Origin: Anaeramoeba flamelloides
Taxonomy: Eukaryota; Metamonada; Anaeramoebidae
Length of the DNA stretch: 64,000 nucleotides
Direction of reading: 5' to 3'
NCBI GenBank assembly: GCA_027625915.1
Contig: JANTQA010000070.1
Location: 749,001-813,000, forward strand
Shown one piece after another: positions 21,501 through 32,440 of this stretch. Numbering within the stretch: position 1 is the stretch's first letter; each line of letters starts with the position of its first letter. The position numbers and the translations under genes were made by a program. The notes under the pieces were generated by a model, which was given only the letters and a program-made list of their open reading frames with translations, was not told the origin of the DNA and made no database searches.

Positions 21501-24500
21501 AAAAATTTTTTAAATCAAGTTTTTACTTTTTTTTATTATATTTTTACTCTTTCATTTCTTGCTTTTCTTAATCTTCTTTTTTCTTATCTTTGTTTAGAAA
21601 TAATTTTTTTCTTTTTATTTTTTAAAGAAAAGATGTCATTTGAGTTATAATCTTTCCTACTTTATATCGAGGATAAAAAAACTCTCTTAATAAATTTATA
21701 TAGTTTCTGAAAATTCTGTCAAGTGCCGTAAAGTGTCGTAGAGTACCTAGGTTTTTTTTTAATATTCGAAATGAAAAGAAAATTAAACAAATTTTCTTTA
21801 CATTTCGAAAAGTCAAAAAAACCTAAAGGTACTTTTCCAGGATTCAAAAGAATAGAGAAGAATCTATGTTTTTACTAAATTCTTTTAATATATAAAAAAC
21901 CTAACGAAAAGTGTCCGTAGAGTGACGTAGAGTGCCTAGGTTTTCCAGAATTCAAAAGAATAGAGTAAAATCGAGGATTTAACTCAATTCTTATAAATTA
22001 TGGAAAACCTAACGGCGGTTTTCTTGAGGTTTTCTGTTTTATTTGTTAAATCTATCGATTTTCGTTAGGTTTTTTTTACTTTTTGAAATAAACCGAAAAT
22101 TTAATAAAATTTTCTGTTTATTTCAAAAAGTAAAAAAAAACCCAGAACACTTCCAAATAAACAGAAAACTCAAGAAAACCTAACGGAGCTTTTCCAGAAT
22201 CCAAAAGAAGAGAGAAAAATTAAATTTTTTTTAATATTTTTTTTAAATTCTGGAAAAGATAAGGAAAAGTGCCGAGGTTTTTTTTAATTTAAGAAATAAA
22301 GCGAAAATTAAATAAATTTTCGGTTTGTTTCTTGAATTAAAAAAACCTAAGTGCAAAAAGGAGATAATTTTGTTAAATCTCCTTTCTTCAATAAGAAAAA
22401 AAAAAAATAAATAAAAAGTAAATTTTTCAGGGAAATTCATATCTGTAAATTATGACTTTTGAAAATATCCTTAATATTTAATCATAATTATTTTGTAAAC
22501 ACTTGGGAAAAACTCGATTCTTATGAAGATAAACAAATTGTGAAAATGATCAATTTTGGAATTTGCCATTTTTAATCGAAATCTTATTTAATAAATTTAT
22601 TTTTTAAAAAATTTCATTAAATAACGAGGTTAAGGATGAAAGACCTGAAAGAATCGAAATAAAATTATAGGAACTAAACCCATAAATCACTTATTTTTAA
22701 AATAATGTTTAAAATGAAAGTGATAAAAAATTGTGATTATTCTTCATTTTCAGGTTCAACTAAGAATTAATATTACTGTAATTTTTCAATTAATAATAAA
22801 TGAAATTATTTGTTTCAAATTCCCAAATATTTTGTTGATTTTTTGTTGAAAAAATGCAAGATCTTCTCAAAATCATTTGAAAAGTAAAAATTTTAAGAGA
22901 TTTAATTTATCTCTTCCTTGTTGAATTTTTGAGACAAAATTTAATTTTTTTGATTTTTGGCAATAACAATACACAAGCAGAAACATGATTTCTCAATTTT
23001 TAGAGTTTTTTTTTTTGATAAAAATTGAAATTTAGAAAAAACCACTAATGTAATATCCTGTGTTAAGATTTTGATAAAAAACTTCAATTAAGAACGGATA
23101 TTTTGTGTGAGTTTCGTCAGAATTAATGAAAGAATCACTCTGACAAAACATATTTTAAATATCATTTTTATTATGTTTTTCAAAATCTATTTTTTACTCG
23201 GGCATAGTTATTCTTTAATTAAAACTGATGAGACTCACTCAAACGATCCGTTTTTAAGGAATACGTTTTCACCCTGGAGAGTGTTAAGTTAATGGGTTAT
23301 TTTACATTCAGTTTTCAAAAAGAATTTTTATCCTGAAGAAATTGGACAAAAAATATACAAATTTCAAAGCTTAAAAACACTACAAAAAATTAAAAAAATT
23401 TATAAATTTCATCAGATTCAAGTAATGAATTTTTTAAGAAAAAATGATTTGAAGGGAATTTAAAGTAAAAGATCAAATTTTGAAACATTTCAAACTTGTA
23501 AAAGCAAATGTAAAAAAATATTTAGAACAGTTTGAGAAGTGTTTTATGTGTATTGATTTGAAATAGAAATTATGAAATGTTTAAAATCAAATTTTGAGCT
23601 GATCTAAGAAAGGGATGAAATTGTGAAAATTATGAAAATTTCCTATTTTTTTTTATAAAAGAAATTCTTGGTTAGTAAATGTGACTGATGAAATAGAGTT
23701 CTATCAAGAGTGTTTTTATCAACAATTTCACTGTTTTCATCTGAAAATGTGGCCCTTAATTGAATTTTTTTATCGTGCTTTACAGGCGATAATACAAAAG
23801 TGGTTTCTTCTAAATTTCAATTTTAAAAAAAAAAAAACTCTAAAAATGTCCTATACATACAAATTCACCTTGATCTGAGAACTTTTAGTTTTTTCTTATT
23901 CATTTATTTTTGGATTCTTTATCGACCCTTTATTATTATGTTTTTTGACAAAAACTACTTTAAGTTTAAAATACTTTTAATGACTGTGTCTCGTTCTAGA
24001 CACTTTTTGAATTCGAATTAACAAATGAAGTCACTTCAAAATTCTCTCATTTACCAGACTGAGTGTTGTTTTAACATTTAAAGATTATCTAAAATAAAGA
24101 CACCATGAGCGGTGTCTAGTTCAAAGCATTGCTGAAATATAACCTTTGCCTCTTTAGATACAGAAGAACTAATAAAATTTGGAATTTTTTAGGAATTTAA
24201 AAAATTTTACTGATTATATTTACAATTGAAAGTTGGTACTGAAAACCATAACCAAACCCTTTTTTGATATAACTCGGGTTTTTAAAAGGTTTTTTATGGA
24301 AACTAGATAATAATTTCCTTAGAACAAAAAGGGTTTGGTTATGGTTTTCAGTACCAACTTTCAATTGTAAATATAATCAGTAAAATTTTTTAAATTCCTA
24401 AAAAATTCCAAATTTTATTAGTCCTTCAAGATCTCCAGAGATAAAGGTCATATTACCAGATTTTTTTGAACCATACCCCCCTAATAATGGTGTCTTTATT

Positions 24501-25215
24501 TTAGATAATCCTGAACCCTTAACAAGAAACCCAAAAACTCTAAAAATGGAGACACGATGTTTACATTGGTGTATTGTTTTTGAAAATAGTAGACGTATCT
24601 CTTTTTGTTTGAATTGGTATACTTGCTGGATTTATTATCTTTTATTCTTTTTTCAATTCTCTTAAGGGACTAGTCTCTATTATTTTTTTTTTTTTGACCA
24701 ATTTCTTAATAAGGATTGCTTATCTAGAATTATGATTAATACTGAAAATAAACAGGGTTTTTCAAATCTAAGTAATTGGCAAAAAATGTTCTCAATCTCT
24801 ATTAAAATTAGGTAAAAAAATTTAATAAAGATTAGTCCCTTAAGAAAAAAAAGATTATTAAAAAGCTGGTGTAACCCCTCTCTATTACCCCGAAGACCTT
24901 CAAAAAAAAAAAAAAAGAAAAGAAAAAAAATCATAATTAACCCATATTTAGAAGATGGCTGTACTTACCCTTTCTGATTTACAATTTTGTTTAAAAGACT
25001 TGACTTCAAGGAAAAACATAATATTTTCTTGATTTAATTGTTGGCACAAAAATTCTTTAAAATACTGGACAGCAATTTCGACAGTTAACAATTCTTCAAG
25101 TGATTTAAATTCAATTTTTTCCGTGTTTTTGTCAAGGAAATTTATTTGTTTTTCTTTTTCATTTTTGGTACTTTTCTCGTTTTCCTTTTCGTTTTCCTTT
25201 TCGTTTTCGTTTTCC

Positions 25216-25246
<31 letters not shown>

Positions 25247-26459
25247 GTTTTTTTTCCTTTTCGTTTAAATTTTCATTTTCTTTCTCATTCACTTTTTCAT
25301 TTTCATTTTCCTTTTCGCTTTCTTTTTCGTTTTCTTTTTCATTTGTATTTTCATTTTCATTTTCGTTTGTAATTTCTTTTTGGTTGACTTTGACTTTTTC
25401 TTTTTCGTCAAAAAAGAGATCAGAATTTTGTGTTTCGGAAAAATCTGTTTCGCGATCTGACTGTGTAATTACAGAGTTTGAGTCATTTGAAAAGAGATCC
25501 AATTGCGAATTTTTGTTGTAACTCGAATCCAATTCAGAATTTGCTTCGAGCAGTGATTGCAGTTTTTGTATTTGTGATCTTCTTACACCATTTAGCAATT
25601 TACTTGATTTGATCTCTTTGTTGATATCTTTGAGCCTTTGTTTGATTTTTAAAAAGTTTGATTTCACATCTGAAATATTGCCTAAATCAAAAGAGATTTT
25701 TTTCTTTCTTCTTTTGATTGCTTTATATTGCTCTGAAAAGGTGTTTAACAATTTATTCTCGATTAACATCAGTTCATAACCCGCCTTGTTTTGTTTGTTA
25801 CCATCCAAATATTGGCTTAGTTCTTGATTTGTTTTGACTCGCATTATTTTTAAGGTATTCAAATTTTTTAATAAGTCGTTTGTTTGCAAGGTATATCTTT
25901 TTAATTTTTTGGTTTTTTTGACGATTCTTGTCTCAATTTTTTCACCGCTTTGAAGGTACTTGATGTTTTTAATCTTGTCTTCCAAATTTGAAATTTCCTT
26001 TTGTTTCAGTGTTTTCATTTTCTCAATTTTCTCAGAGTATTCGTCGTTATTCCTTACATTTTTCAAGAGCTCCATTTGCTGGGTTTCAAATTTCAGCTTG
26101 TCCAATTTCTTTTTGTTTTGTTTGAGCTCTTTTTTTTTTGTTTTGGATCTATTTTTCACGCTGTTGACCCTTTCAAAGCTCTTTTTTCTTGTCACTTGAT
26201 TTTTTAATTGAAATTTCCTTTTTTGAAGATACTGAAGTATTTCCTTCAGTTTTTGGATTTCCTTCAGTTTTTGGGTTTCCTTGTTATCTGTTTCCTCTCT
26301 GGTTGGCTCAACAACTTTTTCAGTGGATATTTCTTGTGTTTTTTTTGTTAAAAATTTTCGAGTAATTGTGGGTGATAGTTTTTTCGCATTGAATTTTGTT
26401 GAAAAGAGGAACATCTTTTTTTTTTTGGATGTACGTGGTGACGTTTGTTGTTCGATCAT
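18582..26459 (-). CDS. RGS-DUF547 signalling protein with coiled-coil N-terminus, 2 exons
   Basis: Proposed join: exon 1 26459-24969 (497 codons) and exon 2 19718-18582, giving about 875 residues. Exon 1 encodes a Lys/Glu-rich coiled coil (residues about 60-300), a Glu/Asn repeat tract (about 370-445) and the first half of an RGS domain ('FKEFLCQQLNQENIMFFLEV'). It stops at AGG|GTAAGT, a canonical donor. Exon 2 starts after AAAAAATAG in phase 0 with 'QLIKTSKHIFKTFIEPGS' and completes the RGS fold ('INIISE', 'FDEAQKAV', 'FQQSILYQKLL'). A DUF547 domain follows (residues about 654-815: 'FFLNLYNVLTLHSF', 'RFHFSI', 'LPKLFEKFHKDFG'). RGS domains speed GTP hydrolysis by G-alpha subunits; the role of DUF547 is not established. 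The conserved Cys-Gly of many DUF547 proteins is replaced by 'SHSF'. The 5.25-kb intron cuts the RGS domain in two. Confidence 0.85.
21040..21280 (+). repeat. dispersed repeat, partner of 4560-4900
   Basis: Aligns with the reverse complement of 4560-4900. It includes a local 10-bp tandem 'ttacttaggt' (about 21074-21108, three to four units), which the other copy lacks. It lies within the RGS-DUF547 intron. Confidence 0.65.
21715..22405. repeat. largest module array in the window
   Basis: The order is 'gtcaagtgccgtaaagtg' entry, A hairpin (21751-21822), F (21832-21900), 'gtccgtagagtgacgtag', F (21939-22012), B/A/B nested stem (22015-22185), F (22189-22258), A (22277-22349), and a terminal hairpin 'ggagataattt' / 'aaatctccttt' followed by 'cttcaataag' and an A tract. 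Nearly every junction is CCTAGG- or AAAACCTAACG-like. It sits in the RGS-DUF547 intron. Confidence 0.75.
23300..23800 (+). repeat. dispersed repeat, partner of 31920-32440
   Basis: Direct copy of 31920-32440 with substitutions and small gaps. Shared blocks include 'ctgaagaa', 'aaaatga..t..agggaatt', 'atgaaattgt', 'tcaacaattt' and 'ctgttttca'. There is no clear reading frame, and it is intronic here. Confidence 0.6.
24083..24510. repeat. 428-bp palindromic element with long matching arms
   Basis: The ends are GATTATCTAAAATAAAGACACC and its exact complement. The inner arms, about 85 bp from 'aataaaatttggaatttttt' to 'aaccataaccaaaccc', look identical to their complements at 24324-24412. Intervening parts of the arms are diverged. 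The loop is about 70 bp. No target duplication is obvious. It looks like a foldback or MITE-type element in the RGS-DUF547 intron. Confidence 0.75.
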
Positions 26460-27768
26460 GATCCTAAAAAACGGTTGTTTTTGTTTTAATTTTGATTAAT
26501 CCACGATTACGGATTAAAGTTTAAATTAAAAAAATGTTTTCGGAAGGACTTTGAATAAAATAGTTCAGTTTGAGTATTCTTCTATCAGTGTTATAATTTT
26601 TTCACAGAGTTTTGAAAAATTTTTTGTTTTTGTTCTGAGTCGGGTAAAAAATAATATTCTTTTTTTGCAAATCAGAGGTTTTTGCAAATGTCAACAAACA
26701 AAAAGCTTTTTAAATTTTTTGAATGCTATGAAATTACTGTTCAAATTATCCATATTTCAATCACATCAAAACTCTAGCTTGCTCAGGGTTCAATTAAAAC
26801 TGAAAATAATTAAAAAACAAAATAATAATAAGAAATTGACAATTTCTCAATTCTTTCCATCTTAAAGTTAATAAAATTTGTGATTTTCGAAAAAAAACTT
26901 GAGGGATTTTTTTTACTACACATTTATTAAGACAAGTGAATCAACAAAAATACCAATATTTTGTTTGAAATCTAAATTTCATTTGGGTTTTTTTATTCTA
27001 GAGATCTGAAAACAAGATTAGAACTTATTTGAAAGTTTTTGTTTAAAAATTTAATATTTAAACAAAGAAAATAAAAAGCAAAATAATGTACGAGAATAAA
27101 AAATAAGAAAAAAAAAGCAAAAAAAAAAGGCAAAAACTTAATTTAAAAGTTATATTTTACACAACAAGTCTTGAATAGTTGGAGGTTATGTTGGGTTTTA
27201 TGTTGGTTCTGTTGAAAAAACCTGAATTACGATCATATTATTAGTTTAGAAATAAATGGAACAAAATTTACATTAAGATTTCACAAAAAAAGAGTTCCAA
27301 AAAAGATTTATATAATTTAAAATTTTTAATTTTGTTTAGAAAATAAAATTGGGTACTAATTGACCTTTTTTGAATTGGTACTACTTTGGCGGATTAATAG
27401 ACTTCTTGAGTTGTGGTTTTTTTGGAAAACTTATTGTTATTTTGGAATCTGTTGTGCTGTTCTTTACAATAATATCACACTTTTGTGTTATGTTATAGTT
27501 GATAGAATTTCTACAAGCAATTGGAAGAAATACACTTGCAAAATTAATCAGAGTTTTTCGTAAATTAATTTTGGTTCTTGATTGAAAATCCACATTCCTC
27601 ACATTTAAATCTCAATACCTTTTATTACTCTTAAATATTAATCAATCTCAATTTATAATTGTAACTTTGGAACTAAAAAAAATAGATCTCATACAATACC
27701 TTTTCAATTTGATATATATTAATAAAAATCGGACTAATATTTGGGAAAATAAAAAACTGATCTAAGTT
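26460..27768. other. intergenic, nothing recognised
   Basis: Upstream region of the RGS-DUF547 gene. Short frames on both strands (26551-26865, 27360-27602) have no recognised domain. The promoter of the minus-strand gene presumably lies just above 26460, but no motif stands out. Confidence 0.45.
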
Positions 27769-27773
27769 TGGTC

Positions 27774-28202
27774 TAAGGTTTACAATCCCTGAAATAGGAA
27801 AAAAGATTATCTTGGGTTGGGTGTAGTGACTCATTAATTTGGTTCTCATCTGATCGATCTTGTGCTTGGTATGGGTTTTTATGGTGGTTCAAAAAAGCAA
27901 TTTTTTACAATTTATTTTTAATTTTTTTAAAAGCTCCAAATAAAACCAAACCTAATTAAAAATTCCAATCAACAACCCACAAACCACATTTTTTTATAAC
28001 TTAAGTTCCAGTCAATTAATCTTACACTCTTCAATTTGAGTTTCGAAATAAAATTAAAAATAAATTGTAAAAAATTGCTTTTTTGAACCACCATAAAAAC
28101 CCATACCAAGCACAAGATCGATCAGATGAGAACCAAATTAATGAGTCACTACACCCAACCCAAGATAATCTTTTTTCCTATTTCAGGGATTGTAAACCTT
28201 AA
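27774..28202. repeat. near-perfect 150-bp-arm palindrome flanked by GGTCTA
   Basis: Left arm about 27774-27926, right arm about 28050-28202, loop about 120 bp. The arms run from 'aaggtttacaatccctg' inward and appear essentially identical over their length. GGTCTA occurs at 27770-27775 and 28204-28209, next to the two ends, and may be a target-site duplication. The 28126-28401 ORF starts inside the right arm and is an artefact. The lack of arm divergence suggests a young element or arm-to-arm conversion. Confidence 0.8.
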
Positions 28203-29070
28203 GGGTCTAGTAAACTTTAAAAAAAATCTTCAAGTAAATCCAATAGCAAAATCCAACAAAAATACATCTTGTCTTGATATTGAAAAAAATAGTAAAAATA
28301 TGATTACTACAAAATTAAACATGCTTTTAATACTATTTTCAGAAATGAATTATTATTTTTTTAAAAGTTTTGATCAATTTTTCTCATTTTCAAAAAGTTA
28401 AAAATTCAATATATTTCTGAAATAACTAAATAAAAATTATACCATTTGATTGAAAGAAGAAAGAAATCTAATTATTTCGAAAGGGGGGGATGTAGAAAAA
28501 TTCACCTCTAAAAATAAAACAACCAAGTCCTATAATAATCCAGTATAAAAAATCTAAGATAAATTTCAAAAATAGGGGTAGATTTTTTATCAGAAAAAAA
28601 ATTGTTTAATTGTTTTTTTTTTTGAATAAGAATGTATTTTACTAAAGTTTTAAGAGATAATAACCAATATAGATAAATAAATAAAAAGATTGTGTAGTCA
28701 ATTTATTTTTTGAAAGACAAATGAAAAAAGAAAAAAATAATAATAAAGAAATTTGCCCCTAATTTTGAAATTTAGCTTATTTAATATCAAAAAAAAATAT
28801 AATAATTATTTTAAACTTTTTAAAAATATAATTTTTGTATTCCAAGAACCGTTCAAATCACTTTCCCCCCCCGGTTGAATAAAAAAATATGGGAATATAA
28901 ATCAATCAACCAATCCTATTCAAAATTACCCCAAAATACTTTTTTAAAACCTGGAAAATTCAACTTATAATCAAAAGAAATACTTGTTAATTTGATTCTT
29001 TTTAACCAAGAATCAACTACCAAATCTTAATTTTTTTCAGTGGGTTATCAACTACCCAAAGATTAAAATA
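28201..29070 (+). repeat. dispersed repeat, partner of 63338-64000
   Basis: Collinear with 63338-64000. Blocks are 'aaggg.c.agt.aac', 'ttttcagaaatgaatt', 'ttccaagaac', 'ggaaaattcaac' and 'tttcagtg.gttat.aac.acccaa'. Identity is moderate, with several length changes in A/T runs. No reading frame persists. Homology begins at the edge of the neighbouring palindrome, as expected if that palindrome inserted at the repeat end. Confidence 0.65.
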
Positions 29071-29569
29071 TCAATAGACTTTACAATTATTTCTCAATTT
29101 TTTAAAGATTTTCAAACAAATAAAATGAATTAAAAGTAATATTTCCAATTAAAAAAAAAAGAGAGAGATATTATGAAATAACTGATTTTAATACAAACAG
29201 TCCATTTTTTATACTCTGAATATTTGAAAAAGACTATTTTCAAATCTTTTAAATTTCAAGAATTTGATAAATATTTGCGAATAAAGTAGATTATCAATTT
29301 TTTTCGATCTTCAAGGTATCAATATTTGATTTATTTTTATTGTGTTTTTAAAATAAGATTAAAGTTTCAATGTTATTTGTTCATACGGACTCACAAAAAT
29401 TACTAAAAGTGAGATTTCTTCAAAATAAAAATTTTTCTAAATTTTATTTTTTCTAAAAAGATCCAAAAACCCAAACAAAAAATGGTCAGGATCTTTTGAC
29501 TGAAAATTTCATTGGGAAAAATAAATTCCTATTAAAAATGATAACTCATCTCTCTAAAGTTGACAAATG

Positions 29570-29700
29570 AAGTGGCGTAATGGGTTTAATTGTATCCTTG
29601 TGTAAATAACCACTCGATTCTTTTAAATTAAAAAAAAAACCTAACAACAAATAAGAGGAAATTTAAACTCCTCCCTCAAATTACAATAAAAAAAAAATTA
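29570..29700 (+). repeat. short module-family copy with A-tailed 3' hairpin
   Basis: Contains 'attcttttaaatt', the junction 'aaaacctaac', then 'aagaggaaatttaaactcct' and 'ccctcaaatta' followed by an A run. The end organisation equals those near 9440, 12020 and 22360, so this looks like a minimal member of the array family. Confidence 0.5.
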
Positions 29701-30049
29701 ACTATTTTTTATATCTCTCAAATAAGTAATTGGATTATAAGAAAGGAGATTTAAATTGTTGGTTTGATTGATAATAATAAAATGGATTGTTCTTTAAAAT
29801 AAAATTGTTTCTTCTTTGAATTGGTTTTACATTTTACATTTTCCCTTTCTATTAAAGTTTTCAATTAAAAATCGTGTTGAAATATTTTTAAAAAATGATT
29901 ATAAAAGCTTTATTCGGCCAGATAGATTTCGAAAAAACCACAATGATACACTAGGACGTTTTTCAAATGGGTGACAAAATTTATAAAATTTCCAATATAA
30001 ATTATTTATCAATTATTATTGTAGAATACAACCAAGGCAATTTTAGAGT

Positions 30050-30450
30050 GTCTATTGACTTTTGCACTTTTTGAGTTCTTGTAAAATTTTTTTTTCATTT
30101 TGTTTATTTTTCATATCAAGTATTTTTCTCCAAAGCATCTAACAAAATCATTACTTTGGTAAAATGTTACATCTAAAGTGTTACGGAACGACTGTCAATT
30201 GAATTGAATTGATTTGGTTTTGTACTGGAAGAAAAACATTAAATCCAAATTGGATAAATTTAAGAATTTGATAAATATAAAATACTAATTTCAATTTTAT
30301 TAATCTTTGGAAATTGATAATTTTTTTTTTTTACTAAAATTTCCTTTTCTTTTGGAAATCTGTAAATTTTTTGTTGTTATTTGAATTTTTCAACCAAAAG
30401 AAGCTTACTTTCAGACAATTATTTTTAGTGATTAAGCTACTTCTGTAGGA
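30050..30450 (+). repeat. dispersed repeat, second of three copies
   Basis: Resembles 480-1130 without the tandem expansion. Landmarks are 'cactttttgagtt', 'gaattgaattgattt', 'ttttggaaatctgtaaattt' and the end 'aaccaaaagaag'. It abuts the 3' side of the actin gene. Confidence 0.55.
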
Positions 30451-30483
30451 TGAAAAAAAAATGACTGTAGGTTGGCTTGAGTC

Positions 30484-31824
30484 TTAACATTTTTTATGTA
30501 CTATTGCTGCCCCGGATTCGTTGTATTCTTTTTTTAGTATCCACCTATCTTCGAAAGTGGAGAGGGAGGTAAGGATGGATGCCCCAATCCAAGCTGCGTA
30601 TTTTCTTTCTTCTGAGGAAGCAACTTTTACAGATACTGTATTTGGTGCAAGTTTCTGGATTTCCTGTTGTAGTCGCTCTTTCATTCCATCAAACAGGGTT
30701 GATCCCCCAGATAAAATGATATTGTGGTAAAGTGTTTCTTGGAAGTCTACATGGCTTTCGTTTATTGTGTTGTAAACAATTTCATGGATTCCATCCATTT
30801 TGGTATCAAGGGGCGAAGGTTGGAAAAGAACCTCTGGGCATCTGAATCTTTCGTCACCGATGGTGATCACTTGTCCATCGGGGAGTTCATAGTTCATATC
30901 AACCTCTGATGACGACTGAGAGGCAAGGATCATTTCTTGATCAAAGTCAAGAGCAACATAACATAATTTTTCTTTGATGTCTCTGACAATTTCTCTCTCG
31001 GCAGTCGTGGTAAAGGAGTATCCTCTTTCGGCAAGGATTTTTAACAAGTAGTCTGTCAAATCGTTTCCCGCCAGTTCCTGTTGTGCTCTTACTTCCTGTA
31101 TTATGTTTCCCTCCATAAAGGCGTCGATCGTTGTAAAACTATGTCCGATATCAAGAACAACCCCTGTGGTTCTGCCATACGTATGAAGTGAAAGAGGCTC
31201 TGGAAGCGAGAAATGGAACGCTGGTATATTAAATTTTTCAAACATGATTTCAGTCATTTTCTCTGGATAAGATTTTTGTGTTGAATCATATTTCAATGTC
31301 AAAAAGATTTCATGTTCCTCAGCATCGACACCCAATTCTTCCTTAAACGTGTATCCCCAGATCCTTTCCATATCGCCCCAATCTGAAACCATACCGTTTA
31401 CAAGTGTTCTCTTTAAATTATAAAGCCCTCTTTTTGATCGTGGTTCTTTTCCAACATAGCAATCCTTTTGCCCCATGCCCACCATTACACCCATGTGTTT
31501 TGGCTTTTGGACAATAGACGGGAAAACAGCAATTGGCGCGCTGTCTCCAGAATAGCCCACTTTTAACATTCCTGATCCATGATCAATAATTATTGCTATT
31601 AATTTTTTTGAAAAGTGATCATATAAAAAGAGATTAGGCTTGTTGTTACCTTTCAGAAATCATGAAAAAAATTAGCTTTACAAACCTGAGCTTTTTTTAG
31701 GCTCAATTTCATTTGTTTCTTCTTTTTCCATTTTTCTATTTTGGTTTTCTTTAGGCTTTTCACTTTTCTCATTTTTATTTGTTTGTGTGTTTTTTTTTTT
31801 TTTGTTTGTTATTTTTCGCCACAT
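30484..31824 (-). CDS. divergent actin lacking ATPase residues, 2 exons
   Basis: Proposed join: exon 1 31824-31686 and exon 2 31595-30484, 416 residues, with a 90-bp intron (GTTTGT..AATAG, phase 1). Exon 2 is actin from 'AIIIDHGSGM' to the C-terminal 'GAAIVHKKC', without the final Phe. Many stretches are near-identical to conventional actin ('GVMVGMGQKD', 'YGRTTGVVLD', 'LSGGSTLFDGM'). Counterparts of Gln137 and His161, which position the attacking water, are Pro and Thr; Asp157 is His and Gly158 Ser in the second phosphate loop ('LDIGHSF'). Asp11, Lys18 and Asp154 counterparts are kept, so nucleotide binding may persist without normal hydrolysis. The site of His73 is Asn. Exon 1 adds a charged 46-residue N-terminal extension; an inner in-frame ATG would shorten it to about 16. 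The coding sequence is clearly richer in GC than its surroundings. It is probably an actin paralogue with a specialised role rather than the main cytoskeletal actin. Confidence 0.9.
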
Positions 31825-31919
31825 TAGTGGTGAAGATTAAAGAGTATTTGGATAAAATCTTGTAATTGGGAAAAAGAGAAAAAAAATGAAAAATTCCAAA
31901 ATTTTTTTTTTCAGAAAAG

Positions 31920-32440
31920 GAATTTGAAGGTTAAGGATGAAAATTCACATCCTGAAAGTTTTGAGTTGTTGTGTTATTTTTCGTTCTCTTCTCCTTAAAA
32001 AGTATTTTCATTCTGAAGAAGTACTGACAAAAAAATTTCTTTCAAAGTGAAAAAAGAGAAAAAAAATCAAAAGAAAAAAATTTTCAAAAAATATCTTTTC
32101 AATGAAAATTTAACAGAAAAAATGACTTTAAGGGATTTTCAAGTACATGTCTAAATGCTAACAACATTTCAAATTTGTTAGGGTATCTTTAAAAAGAATT
32201 TAGAAGAGATTGGGAAATTATTTTGTGTTTCTTGATTTGCAATTAAAATTATGAAATTGGAAAAATTCAATTTTAACTTGATTTGAGAAAGATAAAATTG
32301 ATGAAATTGTTGGAAAATTCACATTTTTTTGGACAATAAATTTTCAGTATGTAAATTTAACTTGGATCATGGTAATATTTCAAGAAATTTTTGGTCAACA
32401 ATTTTACCGTTTTCAGTGAAATGTCGTCCTTATGATATTA
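31920..32440 (+). repeat. dispersed repeat, partner of 23300-23800
   Basis: Direct copy of 23300-23800. It starts about 100 bp upstream of the actin start codon, so it may overlap the actin promoter region. Confidence 0.6.

Noticed and set aside
25123-25521. Plus-strand ORF of Phe/Ser repeats
   Set aside because: It is the antisense reading of the Glu/Asn repeat tract of the RGS-DUF547 protein.
28126-28401. 91-residue plus-strand ORF
   Set aside because: It begins inside a palindrome arm and runs into a decayed repeat. No domain is seen.
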